From Diplocarpon mali (taxonomy: Eukaryota; Ascomycota; Leotiomycetes; Helotiales; Drepanopezizaceae): DNA of 64,000 bases. The stretch covers positions 62,001 through 126,000 of the forward strand of contig JAENRP010000027.1 of assembly GCA_024741835.1 (NCBI GenBank), written 5' to 3'. The first letter of the stretch is position 1, and each line of letters starts with the position of its first letter. Both the position numbers and the translations under genes were made by a program. The notes below the pieces were generated by a model. The model worked only from the letters and a program-made list of their open reading frames with translations, searched no databases and was not told the origin of the DNA. Of the stretch, positions 13,760 to 26,139 are shown one piece after another.

Positions 13760-16700
13760 TTTACTCAGACCTTACTCCGATTGACCTATAGTCGGAAAAA
13801 CAATAACCATCCTTTTGCGCTAATCCAACTCCTAAGTATCTCTTCAAATTAAAAACAATCAATTAATAGTAACCTCTATTAAAATCACTAATCCTACTCA
13901 TAAGGCAGGACTAGGAGTCAAATTTCCAAAAGCGTTCCTTTATAAGACTATATGACTTAACTCGCGGAGCGGGCCTAGGAGTCGTCCTTAAGCCTACTAA
14001 GCCCCTATTGTCTTCTATAACCCTAGCATATCTTTAAATGCTTCAAACTTTGCAACTATCTCTAATAGCTTTATAAATCCATCTACTACTATTCGATCGG
14101 TTAGGATATAGGTGATCGACAACTTATTCTTTGTAATAAGGTCATAGATAAAGTAGTAGGTAATATCGATATATTTCGATCGCTTATATAAGTATAGATT
14201 CTTTGCAAGTGCAATCGCCCTTATATTATCTGCTTAAAGATTAATACAATTCCTATCTTATCTAATATACTTAATAAAACCTATATCTTTTAGAACTTAG
14301 GCGATCTATAATCCTTACTTGCAATTTAACGATATTAATATATATTTAGCCTTAATGCTTGCAATAGCTATTGATTTCTACTTCCTACTTCCTTATAATA
14401 TAGGTCTGCTATATAGTATTACTACGCTTCTAGATATACTTTTCTAACCTTTTATATTTGCCTAATCGGAATCAGTATATACCTTAAGCTTTGCGCTTAT
14501 ATATTTCGTTAGTCTATATCTCACCTTTTATATGATTATCGATCGAAGGTACCTTCTAAGTCGCTTAACTATATTCTTATATTAAATCGTCAGATCCTTT
14601 AAGTTCTGACTAAGTTGCTTAATAATAAAGGCGATATCTAATCTTATATATACTATAATATATATAATCGCTCTAATATTCTATTAGTACTTCTTTAGAT
14701 CTCCTCTCTGCTTATTTTCATTAGCAGGCTCTAACTTATTGTACTTTCCTTCGATTAGAGTACGCTTTAGCTTAAAGTTAAAAGCATAAGTAGAAAGTCC
14801 TATTTAGTCTAGGATCTTCTTAGTATATTGCTTTTAATCCAACCAGAGTTCTTAAGTGGAGCGGTTCCTTATAATACAGATGCTAAGGATCTTATAAATT
14901 CCCCTTAGATCCTTAGTATTAAAACGTTTCCGAATTATTATAAAGAACCAATCCAATTGAGTAATTGTTTTTATAGCTGCAGCAATATTATTAATATATA
15001 ATAGCAACTTAATTCTACGCTTAGCATAAGTAAATAGACAAAGGTCAGCTAGGCTCTAAACGAATCCTATTTCTACTAAAGCAAAGCTATATAAAAGGTT
15101 CTAATCACAAGCTGATTATTTAAGCCTATAGATACTGCAAAGTATATAAAAGGAGTGGCCAGCGCGTATAAGAATACCGTTAGGTTAAGAGAGAAAAATC
15201 CGTTCCTTTATAGTCGCTTTAGTAAATGCATTTTTAATATCGTACTATCTGCATTTAAAGTCCTTAGCGGCTACTATCGCTATAAATATGCGAAAGGTAT
15301 TTATATAAACTATTAGCGCGAATGTATCGAAGTAGTCTTCTCTATACTATTAAGAGAAGCCCTTAGCTATAAGCCTTACCTTATAATATTCTAAAGTCCT
15401 ATTTATATATATCTTAATTATAAAGACCTATTTTATTAATACTAAGTTCATATCCTTTAGCGTCAGTTCCTCTATCTATATACCATTTGTAATAAGAGAG
15501 CTTATCTCCTCTTAAATTGCCTTATTTTATACTACTCTATTCTCTAGGTTATTAATAGCTTTATTATATATCTTTAGAAGAGAGATTTTCATTATCCTCC
15601 TAGTGGCTAGGAATGCATTATCTTTATTAAAGCTTTATTAAAGTTCGAGCTTATAGATCCTATACGCTATTATAGCCTAGATACGCTTAAACTCGCGTTT
15701 ATCTAAGGTATCTTCTAGTTCTAGGTCTTTATTCCTCTTCAAAGGCGTAGGTTCGGCTATAGGTTCTATAGGCTTATTATCTAAGGAATCGCTTTCTAAT
15801 AGTAGAGGCTTATTATTACTTATACCTATTTTAAAAATATCCTTTACTATAGGTACTTTAACTAAAGGGATAACGATATCGAAGTTGTTTTATACTTTAA
15901 GTAGTTCGCAGATAATAGGAATAGTCTATTCGGCCTTTGGGTAACTAGCAAGTCGTCGATCAGTAGGTGCGCTTAATATACTTAAGCTTAAAGAGAGGGG
16001 TTATTAGTTTAGCTTAATAGTATTACCATCAAGTAGTATACCTTGCGAATCTCTAAGTATATAAAGCTTTAAGGATAGCTCCCTTTTATTTTAAGATTTA
16101 TTAAACTTAACTATTAAAGATATAATTACTTACTCTAGGTCTAGCGCGTATACTATCTATTACTTTATTATCTATTTAATATACCTAATAAATATATACT
16201 CTCTACCTTAGTCCATTAGCTTCTTGCTTTTTATACCCGCGGGCCAGGACTTCGGGCTAATATAGGAGTAGTAAACGCTTTTAAAGACGCAGATATAGTC
16301 TAAGCTTAGTTTCTATCTGAAATATACCTTATATAGTAATATTTAGGTGCTATTGACTATTAGTCTACTACCTATTCTATTTCGCAAGTATATATCTACC
16401 TTAACTGCAAGGTCCTAGAATTCCAGTAGTAGGTCAGCATCTTGCAGTAGAGCGCGATAATCAATCTCTACTTATTAAATGCTTCGCTTAGCAATGCTAT
16501 TCTAATAGGAACCTTTGTATATTATAGTTAGTTTATAATAAACTCCTTATTTTGCCTATTCGTTAAGCTTTGCTTTAATCTCTAATGCGTTATCAGACCT
16601 AATAGCTATTAGCTTTAACTAAGTCTAGCGTTCCTTTATCACTTTCTAAGTTTCCAGCTTTTCTATAAGCTCAGATTTAATCCTAGCGCAAATAGTCTAT

Positions 16701-17095
16701 ATCTATTAAGTGGAGTTATCTACTATTTAAGAAAACTAATTATTTCCTTTAATTAAGGTTATAAATAGTCTAGTAGTATTAATAGATATTAGCGCTAGTA
16801 TTAAATCTTTTTATAAACTAAGCTTAATTTGCGTTCGATTTCGAAGTTTTATTAACTTGCAAATTCAGTATACTAGGCGATCCTTTAATACTTGGATCTT
16901 CTATTTTAAGGTCAAGACCTTATATAAGCCCCTTAATTTCTCTAGCCTTAGATATGCGAATCTTCTATATATTAGCTAATACTTTAATAGGCTTTTGGCT
17001 TTTAATAGCTTTAATAGCCTATTATCAGTCGATGCTTTATTATTAGTAGCTAGAAAGGACTAATAATAACAGTTCGAGGTTTTGCCATTTTCTAA

Positions 17096-17480
17096 TTATA
17101 AGCCTAGCTTAAGAGTCGTTTTTAGTAAAACCGCGAGATCCACTCGCAGTCCTGGCTTAGGAGTCGTCTCTAACGAATTTGCGAATTTCACTTGCAATCC
17201 TAGCCTAAGAGTCGTTATTAGCGAATTTGCAAAATCCATTTGCAATCCCAGCCTAAGAGTTATTTCTACCAAATTCACTTATAATCCTAGCTTAAGAGTC
17301 ATCTTTAAAAACACCTTACACTCTACCTATAGTCCTAGCTTAAGAGTCATTTTCGCGAATTTTACTTGTAATCCTAGCTTAAAAGTCTATCTATTCTCTT
17401 TATCCTCGCTTAATTGTATTAAGGCAAAGAGTGCACTTTCCTTAAAGGAATCCACTTATAAGTCCGGCCTAGGAGTCAAT
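17096..17480 (-). repeat. array of imperfect palindromic units in copia I
   Basis: About eight units spaced 35-55 bp apart, each a variant of ACTCGCAGTCCTGGCTTAGG followed by AGTC (plus-strand reading). The outer arms ACTC...GAGT are inverted copies of each other, so each unit is an imperfect palindrome. The array lies between protease and integrase. On the coding (minus) strand it stays largely open and encodes a repeated peptide of the type TPKPGLRVD-FANS. The most GC-rich unit is at about 17,150-17,175; others look like RIP-eroded versions. Confidence 0.75.
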
Positions 17481-19405
17481 TTCTATAATATCACCTTTAA
17501 GATAATATAAAGTCTATCTTTAATTTTAGCCTTAAAGATCACTTTATAATTATTATTTATAAATTATATAAATTAATTATTAAAAACTCTTATACAATTC
17601 AACTCTATATAGATCTTATAGTTAGATAAAAGATTAATACCTAGGCTAAGCATAAGGAGAACATTTTACAAAAGGAAAGAAACGCTAGCAATATTCATCT
17701 TTATTATACTTATCAAGTTTGTATACAACCTTCTACTACTAACCTTAATAAAGCGCCTTTTTATTTTAATAAGCGGGCCTTTAAATAGGTAGGGTTTATT
17801 AGTCATATATGCTATACAACTAGTATCACTATACCAGTCGGATTCAAGGATCTTACAAAGATCGGCTTTTAAAACGTAAGTATCTTTATTATAATTATCA
17901 TCTGAATCATCAGAAGTAGATTCAGATTCAAATGACCTACTATCATTATTAAAGGTATCTGCTAAAGTTTTGGCTAAATAGCCTTTTCCTTTACCTTTCC
18001 TTAGTAGTTATAGCCTTTAGTAGGATAAGGGCAGTTTGCTTTTTAACTTCTGCTTCGATTGCTTCTTAATATTAAAGCTAGCGATTATATCAATCAGTTG
18101 CCTTCTAACTTTATAATTAGTAATATTATAAGTACTATTATAGAAGTAGCATCCCCGATAAGCTCAAGGGCTTGTCCCGCGCTCCTTCCTCTTCTTAGGC
18201 TTATCGTTGCCCTATAATGCAGCATTTGCCGATTTAGAGCGTCCTTTAAGGTCTTGCTTAACAATTCGAAGGAGGTCGATCTTCTTATAGATCTTAAGGT
18301 TAGGTTAGATAAGAAGAGATTATTTCGCAATAGCAAACTTAAGAGAGAGGCTATTAAGTAGGAAACTAAAAAGCTAAGTTTCCCTAAAAGTTATAGCTAT
18401 CCTAGGATCTGCGGCTCTTACTCTCCTCTTCGCTTTACGCAATATAGACTAAGCGGAGTCTATATTCATATCTATATCCTTACTATCTTTGTCTTTTCTA
18501 TATTAAAATAAAGTGATCTACTATAGCAGATGCTAAGTATTAAGGGCAATTATCTAAAAGTATTTTACCTTTAACGTATCTTATCTTATCTTTGCATTAT
18601 TATAAACTCGAATAAAATCTTAATCTTTATCGCTTAAACCTCTATTAATCTTAAGCTTGCATTTAGCTAAGGCCAGCCTATACTCCTTCTCCTTTTCCAT
18701 ATTCAAAATCTACCTTTAGGATTCTCGATTATTATCTACTAAAGCTCTTAAGCTAAGCTTATTTAGTATATCTGGCAAATCCTTAGCAGTTGTATTAGCT
18801 ATTGAAGTAGAAGTAGACGAATCGGTAGAGGGAGTATAAGAGGCTATTCTCGCGTATTTAATAAGTGTCTTTTGAATCGCTATTTCAATGCCTTTGCTCT
18901 TAAAGTAAAGCTCTAAATCATCGAACTATTATTACCAGTTCTTCCAAGAGAGTTAGAGGTCTCTAGGCTTAGTGTTTCGATCGGAATCAGATGCTATTAC
19001 CGTTTTAAATAGAATTGCGTTTAAAATCAAATAAATTAAATAGTTAAGGGCACTCCTCCTATCGAAAAGTTAAAATGATTAAATAGCAGGTATTATAAAA
19101 GTATTAAATAGGGAGGAAGTCCTCTTATTAAAAAGAGTTTTTAGGCTATAACGCAGGAAATCACACCTCTTATAAAACATAGTAAAGCAAGGAATCACAC
19201 CTCTTATAGTACCAAAGGGGTTATAGAGCAAGGAATCATACCTCTTGCAATATAGGTTAGCTAAATAGGGAATCACACCTCCTATTCGCCGATTGCTCGC
19301 CTCTTACTATAAGTCTCGTTCAACTTCCTACTAATAGTTATAGCGCAAGTGCTTTCCAAAGGAAGTTAATAATCTATTATCGGTCTATCTAAGGCTTATA
19401 ACCTA

Positions 19406-19600
19406 TTAAGCTTAAGTAAGTCGGCGCAGTAGGTAATAGAAACTTCTAAAGGTCGATAGTCGATATATTAGTAAGAGTTAGAGAAGGAAGGTTACCCCTT
19501 TCTTACCTATAGCTATATACGTATCAACATCCTACTGACTAAGCAGTAGGGTCATATAACAATACATCAGAGTGATAGCTGTATCACTTATCTCAATATT
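19406..19600 (-). repeat. LTR of copia I (5' LTR)
   Basis: The partner of 13,565-13,759, same length and orientation. It is followed directly by the right ATATA target duplication (19,601-19,605), after which copia II resumes. Confidence 0.8.
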
Positions 19601-19689
19601 ATATAGTTTATAAATAATAATTATAAAGTGATCTTTAAAGTTAAAATCAAAGATAGACTTTATATTATTTTAAAGGTAATATTATAGAA

Positions 19690-20110
19690 ATTGACTCTTA
19701 AGCTAGACCTATAAGTGGATTCCTTTAAGGAAAGTGCACTCTTTGCCTTAATATAATTAAGTAAGGATAAGGAGAATAGATAGACTCTTAAGCTAGGATC
19801 GCAAGTAAAATTCGCAAAAATAACTCCTAAGCTAAGACTATAAGTAGAGTGCAAAGTATCCTTAAAGATGACTCTTAAGCTAGGATTATAAGTGAATTTG
19901 GCAGAAATGACTCTTAAGCCAAGACTATAAATAGATTCTACAAATTCGCTAATAACGACTCTTAGGCTAGGATCGCAAGTGAAATTCGTAAAAATGACTC
20001 TTAGGCCAGGACCGCGAGTGAAATTCGCAAATTTATTAAAGACGACTCCTAAGCTAGGACTATAAGTAGATCTTGCGGTTTTACTAAAAACGACTCTTAA
20101 GCTAAGCTTA
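19690..20110 (+). repeat. array of imperfect palindromic units in copia II
   Basis: About nine units of the GACTCTTAGGCCAGGACCGCG-AGTG type (here seen best near 19,998-20,022), spaced about 40-50 bp. It is the counterpart of the element I array in the opposite orientation. The number and spacing of units are similar but individual units differ in how many GC positions survive. The sense frame encodes the same repeated peptide, with some stops. Confidence 0.7.
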
Positions 20111-23100
20111 TAATTGGAAAATGGCAAAACCTCAAACTGCTATTACTAGTCCTTTCTAGCTACTAATAATAAAGTATTAACTGATAATAGGCTACTAAAG
20201 CTATTAGAAGCTAAAAGCCTATTAAAGTATTAGCTAATATATAAAAGATTTGCATATCTAAAGCTAGAGAAATTAAAGGGCTTATATAAGGTCTTAATCT
20301 TAAAATAAAAGATTTAAGTACTAAAGGATCGCTTAATATATCGAATTTGCAAGCTAATAAAACTTTAAAATCGGACGCAAACTAAGCTTAGTCTATAGAA
20401 AGATTCGATACTAATACTAATATCTATTAATACTATTAAATTATTTATAACTTTAATTAAAGGAAATAATTAGTTTTCTTAAATAGTAGATAACTCTATT
20501 TAATAGATATAGACCATTTGCGCTAAAACTAAATCTAAGCTTATAAAAAAGCTAGAAACTTAGAAAGTGATAAAGGAACGCTAGACTTAGTTAAAGCTAA
20601 TAGCTATTAAGTCTAATAATATATTAAAGATTAAAGCAAAGCTTAATAAATAGGCAAAATAAAAAGTTTGCTACAAATTAACTATAATATACAAAGGTTC
20701 CTACTAGAATAGTATCGCTAAGCGAAGCATCTAGTAAGTAGAGACTAATTGTCGCGCTTTACTATAAGATGCTAACCTACTATTGGAATTCTAAGACCTT
20801 GCGGTTAAGGCAGACGTATACTTATAAAATAGAATAGGTAGTAGACTAATAGTTAATAGCACTTAAATATCACTATATAAGGTATATTTTAGATAGAAAC
20901 TAAGCTTAGACTATATCTACGTCTTTAAAAGCATCTACTACTCTTATATTAGCCTAAAGTCCTAGCCCGCAGGTATAAAGAGTAAGAAGCTAATAGACTA
21001 AGGTAAAGAGTATATATTTATTAAGTATATTAAATAGATAATAAAGTAATAGATAGTATACGCGCTAGACCTAAGGTAAGTAATTATATCTTTAGTAGTT
21101 AAGTTCGATAAATCTCGAAATAAAGGGAAGCTATCCTTAAAGCTCTGCATACTTAAAGATTCGTAAGGTATACCACTTAATAGTAATACTATTAAGCCGA
21201 ACTAATAACCCTTCTCTCTAAGCTCAAGTATATTAAGCGCACCTATTAATCGATAACCTACTAGTCGCCTAAAGGCCGAATAGACTATTCCTATCGTCTG
21301 CAAACTGCTTAAAGTATAAAACAACTTTAATATTATTATCCCTTTAGTTAAAGTACTTATAGTAAAAGATATTCCTAAAATAAGTATAAGTAATAATAAG
21401 CCTCTACTATTAGAAAGCAGTTCCTTAGATAATAAGCCTACGAAACCTATAGCCGAACCTACGCCTTTAAAGAGGAATAGAGACCTAGAATTAGAAGATA
21501 CCTTAAATAAACGCAAGTCTAAGCGTATCTAAGCTATAATAGCATATAGGATCTATAAGCTCGAACTCTAATAGAGCTTTAATAAAGATAATATATTCCT
21601 AGCTGCTAAAGGGATAATAAAAATCTCTCTTCTAAAGATATATAATAAAGCTATTAATAACTTAGAGAATAGAGCAGTATAAAATAAGGCAATTTAAAAG
21701 GAGATAAGCTCTCTTATTACAAATGGCATATAGATAAAGGAACCGACGCTAAAGGACGTGAACCTAGTATTAACAAAGTGGGTCTTTATAATTAAAATAT
21801 ATATAGATAGGACCTTAGAATATTATAAGGCAAGGCTTATAGCTAGAGGCTTCTCTTAATAGTATAAAGAAGACTACTTCGATACATTTGCGCCAATAGT
21901 TCGTATAGATACCCTTTGTATATTTATAGTAATAGTAGCCGCTAAGGACCTTAAATATAGATAGTACAATATTAAAAATACATTTACTAAAGCGATTATA
22001 AAGGAATGGATTTTTCTCTTTTGACTTAATAGTATTCTTATACGCGCTAGCCACTCCCTTTATATACTTTGCAATATCTATAGGCTTAAATAATTAGCCT
22101 ATAATTAGAACCTCTTATATAGCTCTACTTTAATAGAAATAGGATTTGTTTAAAGCCTAGCTAACCCTTATCTATTTACTTATACTAAGCGTAGAATTAA
22201 GTTGCTACTATATATTAATAATATTGCTATAGCTGCGAAAACAACTACTCAATTAGATTAGTTCTTTATAATAATTCGGAAACGTTTTAATACTAAGGAT
22301 CTAAGGGGAATTTATAAGATCCTTAGCATCTGCATCATAAGGAACCGCTTTACTTAAGAACTCTAGTTAGATTAAGAGCAGTATATTAAGAAGATCCTAG
22401 ACCGAATAAGACTCTTTACTTATGCTCCTAACTTTAAGCTAAAGCGTACTCTAATTAAAGGAAAGTATAATAAGTTAGAGCCTGCTAATGAAAATAAGTA
22501 GAAAGGAGATTTAAAGAAGTACTAATAGGATATTAGAGCAATTATATATACTATAGTATATATAAGACCAAATATTACCTTTATTATTAAGCAACTTAAT
22601 TAGAATCTAAAGGATCTAATAATTTAATATAAGAATGCAATCAAGCGACTTAAAAGGTACCTTCGATCGATAATCATATAGAAGGTAAGATATAGACTAA
22701 TGAAATATATAAGCGTAAAGCTTAAGGTATATACCAATTCCGATTAGACAAATATAAAAGGTTAGAAAAGTATATTTAGAAGTGTAATAATACTATATAG
22801 TAGACTTATATTATAAGAAAGTAGGAAGTAGAAATCAATAGCTACCGTAAGTACTAAGGCTAAATATATATTAATATTATCAAATTATAAGTAAGGATTA
22901 TAGATCGCTTAAGTTTTGAAAGATATAGGTTTTGCTAAGTATATTAGATAAGATAAGAACTATATTAATCTTTAAATAGATAATATAAAGGCGATTGCAT
23001 TTGCAAAGAATCCACACTTATATAAGCGATTGAAATACATTAATATTGCCTACTACTTTATTTATAACCTTATTATAAAGAATAAGTTATTAATTACCTA

Positions 23101-23214
23101 TATCTTAACTAATTTAATAATAGCAAATAGATTTATAAAGCCACTAGAGACAGTTGCAAAGTTCAAAGCGTTTAAAGATATATTAAGGTTGCAGAAGATA
23201 GTAGGGGCTTAGTA

Positions 23215-23375
23215 GGCTTAAGGACGACTCTTAGGCCTGCCTCGCAAGTTAGGTCATATAGTCTTATAGAGTAAAGTTTTTTTTAAATCGACTCTTAGGC
23301 CTAGACTACGAGTCAAGTCATATAATCTTATAAAGGAACGCTTTTAGAAATTTGACTCCTAATCCTGCCTTATAA
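23215..23375 (+). repeat. three palindromic units in the copia II 3' untranslated region
   Basis: Units at about 23,222 (GACTCTTAGGCCTGCCTCGC), 23,281 (GACTCTTAGGCCTAGACTACG) and 23,346 (GACTCCTAATCCTGCC) lie between the RNase H end and the LTR. Element I has the same units in inverse orientation at about 13,900-13,985. Confidence 0.65.
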
Positions 23376-23513
23376 GTAGGATTAGTGATTTTAATAGAAG
23401 TTGCTATTAATTAATTATTTTTAATTTAAAGAGATACTTAAGAGTTAGATTAGCGCAAAAGGATAGTTATTATTTTCCTAACTGCAAGTCAATCGGAGTA
23501 AGGTCTAAGTAAG

Positions 23514-23708
23514 GGTATTAAGATAGGTAATATAACTATTACTCTAATGTATTATTATATGACCCTACTGCTTAATTAGTAGGATATTAATATATATATA
23601 GCTATAGGTAAGAAAGGGGTAACCTTCCTTCTTTAACTCTTATTAATATATCGACCATCGACCTCTAGAAGTTTCCTATACCTACTGCGCCGACTTACTT
23701 AAGCTCAA
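23514..23708 (+). repeat. 3' LTR of copia II
   Basis: 195 bp, the inverse of the two element I LTRs, starting GGTATTAAGATAGG and ending TTAAGCTCAA. It is preceded by a purine-rich AAGTAAG tract. The sequence to its right reads as the gag of another copia element (III), so element II either inserted into III or abuts it. No 5' LTR partner was found on the left. Confidence 0.7.
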
Positions 23709-25410
23709 TAGTTTTAAAGACTTAAAGAAGAGCACCTTTAGGAATACTACCAACTTCCTTAACTCCTTTAACTCCCCCTATCCTTATTATAAGTAATTAG
23801 AGCTATACTATAAGGCAGAAGATTGCTTTACAATTAATAAATTGAAAAGAGAGGCCTAGGAGAAGGACTTAGGGAAGAAGTACGTATTCTATCACTTTAA
23901 AGGTAAGGACGATAAGTCCTTGCTATTATTACTAAAGGGTAAGAAGCCTTTTAGGAAGATTTAAAAGGAAGACGAAGAGTCAGATAATAACCTTTTTAGG
24001 TATACTATGCTATTACTAACCCTAGGGCCAATTCTTATTTGCGAGCTAGGCCTAGGAGTCAATTCTAATTCCTCCCTAGGGCCAATTTCTACTCGCGGGC
24101 CGGGCCTAGGAGTCAGTTCTTCTACCTACTTCTTATTAAAATTAAGGAATCGTTAGCTATATAATATAGGTACTAATAAGCATATCTCTAATAATCTCTC
24201 CAAGTTTACTTCTTATACTGCTTAAGATAATCTACCCTCTTTAAATATAGTTAATAGATCTGTTTAACCTCTTAGCGTTAGTACTTGCAAAGTCAATACA
24301 CTTAAATCTAATAGAAAGGTATATATTCTTAAGTTAATTAATACTCTCTATATACCTTAATCACCTATTTGCCTATACTTAGGTAGTAAGCTTAATAAAA
24401 TCAAAGGCTTCTATCGAAATAGCAAGCTATTCCTATCTAATAAGAAGGAAATTTGCACTATTAATAATAATATATATATTAATAAGGAATAGCCTTCTAT
24501 TAACTCCTCTGGTTATATAAGTGGATATGCTCTCCTAGCTGCTATTGAGAATGGACCTTTTAATATTAAGCTCTAGTACCATCGATTAGGCCACGCTGGC
24601 TTATAAACGGTTAGAAAGACCTAATCTGCTATTACTAATATGCAAATTAAGGAAATAAAATTAAGGAAGATGCGAATTTGCGCCCCTTGCGAGAAAGGCA
24701 GACCTCTCTAATATGTTAATAAATGTTCAGCTCGCCCTTGACCTACGAAGGCACTTGACGAGCTATATATCGATATAGTTCATTTAAAGCCAATTGGCCT
24801 TAATAGCTATAAATACGCCTTTATCTTCACTTGCCTAACTATAATAGCTAGATAGGGATAGACTTATATAAATAAATCTAATGCCTTTGAGGCAAATAAG
24901 AAGATAATTAGCCTCTTATAAACTTAGTATAATCGCATAATCAAGCGGTAGAGAACTAATAGAGGTAAGGAGTACTCTCTTATATAAATGCGAATACTTA
25001 TAAAAAACCTTAGTATGATTTTAGAAGAATCTACTTTATATATATTAGAATAAGATAGCAGATTGGAACGATTAATTCGCATATTAATAGAAAAGTTGCA
25101 AATAGCTGTAATTGATTAAAATATCCCCTCCTTTCTCTAGCCTTACCTCCTTCTTTTAGTAATATATATTACTAATCTTACCGCCTTTGATATTCTCGGC
25201 GGTAAGACTCTATATAAGGCCTTTTGGGATAATATTGAGCCTAATAAGCCTTATACTCCTTTAGTTAAGCATCTTCGAGTCCTAGGCTATTGCGTCTATA
25301 TGCTAATTGAGAAAGAAAGGCGAATTTAAAGTAATAAACTCGCTTTAAAAGCAGAGGTAGGTACTCTTATCGGATTTAATAGTAGAAGTATCTATCAGAT
25401 TTATATACTA

Positions 25411-25755
25411 TTGCAAATAGGTGAAAAGATTATTCGATTATCTTACGTTCGATTCGATAAAGACGGCCTAATTATAGAGTCGCAATTAAGGGGTGATTTG
25501 ACTCCCGGTCCAGGACCGCGAGTCAATTCTCACTCTTATAATTTGACTCCTAGGCCGGGACCGCGAGTCAATTCTGATTCTTACGATTTTACTCCTAGGC
25601 CGGGACCGCGAGTCAATACTGACTCTTACGATGATTTTACTCCTAGGCCGGGACCGCGAGTCAATTCTGATTTAGGAGAAGCTAATAAAGCTGAGCTTCT
25701 AACTCTAAGAAAGAGAGGAAGACCTCTTGGTTTAAAGAATAAGGCTTACCCTTAG
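25411..25755 (+). pseudogene. integrase C-terminal/linker frame of copia III with in-frame repeats
   Basis: A 114-codon stretch is still open. It begins in a conserved copia motif (RLSYVRFDKDGLI, the usual V.FDE), continues into four repeats of TPRPGPRVNSDSYD-type peptide, and ends in KRGRPLGLKNK, the typical K-R-G-R-P motif before RT. The four repeats are encoded by the GC-rich palindromic units, which are unmutated here compared with those in copia I and II. The open frame is part of the polyprotein rather than a separate gene. Confidence 0.55.
25499..25665 (+). repeat. four in-frame GC-rich palindromic units in copia III
   Basis: Units start at about 25,499, 25,545, 25,590 and 25,638. The first is GACTCCCGGTCCAGGACCGCG-AGTC; the other three share CTCCTAGGCCGGGACCGCG-AGTCAAT. 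Spacing is about 45 bp and keeps the frame. The cores have almost no RIP changes although all flanking sequence is RIP-mutated. Confidence 0.8.
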
Positions 25756-25845
25756 CCTTCTAAGAAGAGAGCTACTTGCTTAACTTATGCTCTTGGATTT
25801 AAAGCTGATAACTCTAATGATAAGGAAGCCTATTTAAATGCCTTT

Positions 25846-26139
25846 TGTCACGGCACAGTTGTACCATAGTCGCGACAAAAGCACGAGAACTGTCTGAGCA
25901 GAAACAGAGGCGAAATAGACTAATATAATAGATACGCCGCACCTTTACTATACCTTTCCTTTAGTAGATAGAATATGACTTATTAATAGAAATCGACTTC
26001 TAGGAGTCGTAGGCTAAGGAGAGTATATTAGGAGGAAGGCTCTTTACTTTATATATACTCCTTAGCTTTAAATTCTATACGATTTAGCAGCCTTGATCTT
26101 AATAACTTTATCGACTTATGCCTTGCTTCTGCTATTATA
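25846..26139 (+). repeat. 5' LTR of gypsy IV
   Basis: 294 bp beginning TGTCACGGCACAG and ending in a RIP-altered CTGCTATTATA (the partner has CCGCCGTCACA). Restored termini are TG...CA. It is flanked on the left by CCTTT. Confidence 0.85.

Larger units (their letters stand above)
13565..19600 (-). mobile_element. copia element I, complete, minus strand, inserted into copia II
   Basis: The element is bounded by two direct 195-bp LTRs (13,565-13,759 and 19,406-19,600). The flanking 5-bp target duplication is ATATA (13,560-13,564 and 19,601-19,605). Removing it restores the continuity of copia II: the sequence left and right joins as it runs uninterrupted in element I itself (near 17,570-17,600). 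Read on the minus strand: gag (about 19,300-18,050), protease (about 18,000-17,600), an array of short palindromic units (17,480-17,096), integrase (about 17,000-15,900), RT with YINNI in place of YVDD (near 15,000), and RNase H (about 14,550-14,050). All reading frames contain RIP-type stops. The LTR ends are not the usual TG...CA. Confidence 0.8.
19601..23708 (+). mobile_element. copia II, right part (linker array, integrase, RT, RNase H, 3' LTR)
   Basis: The plus-strand coding resumes after the element I insertion. The linker array is at 19,690-20,110, integrase about 20,150-21,060, a linker, then RT with YINNIAIAA near 22,215-22,245. RNase H runs from about 22,700 to 23,210, where KKQKSIATVSTKAKYI-like text, IAFAKNPHLYKRLKYINIAY and NRFIKPLE are readable. 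The 60-codon open stretch 23,030-23,212 is only the end of RNase H. The 3' untranslated region holds three further palindromic units, and the 3' LTR is 23,514-23,708. The copy is the inverse of 13,760-17,570 of element I, with transitions throughout. Stops make it dead. Confidence 0.75.
23709..25845 (+). mobile_element. copia III, left part (gag end, protease linker, integrase), split by gypsy IV
   Basis: Plus-strand coding with few to moderate stops. A gag segment (23,720-23,990: TTNFLNSFNSPYPYY..., KKYVFYHFKGKD) is followed by two palindromic units (24,045-24,115), a protease-like stretch (about 24,140-24,450), and integrase. The integrase shows the pre-core YHRLGHAGL (about 24,580) with CAPCEKGRPL (about 24,675). 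Its core includes LDELYIDIVHLKPIGLNSY (24,755-24,810) and NRGKEYS (24,958). The end of the region carries the four-unit array at 25,499-25,665. At 25,841-25,845 the target duplication CCTTT precedes gypsy IV; the same reading frame text resumes after 33,918. The 5' LTR was not found. Confidence 0.75.

Noticed and set aside
17082..17510. 142-codon plus-strand frame with NPSLRV repeats
   Set aside because: It is the antisense of the palindromic array in copia I; palindromic repeats stay open on both strands.
18094..18336. 80-codon minus-strand frame in copia I
   Set aside because: Lies in the gag region, has no similarity to gag text in the neighbouring copy, and is short for an AT-rich region with few constraints.
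24045..25665. CRISPR-like spaced repeats
   Set aside because: The spaced GC-rich units lie in retrotransposon coding sequence of a eukaryote, with spacers that are related to each other; no cas genes are present.
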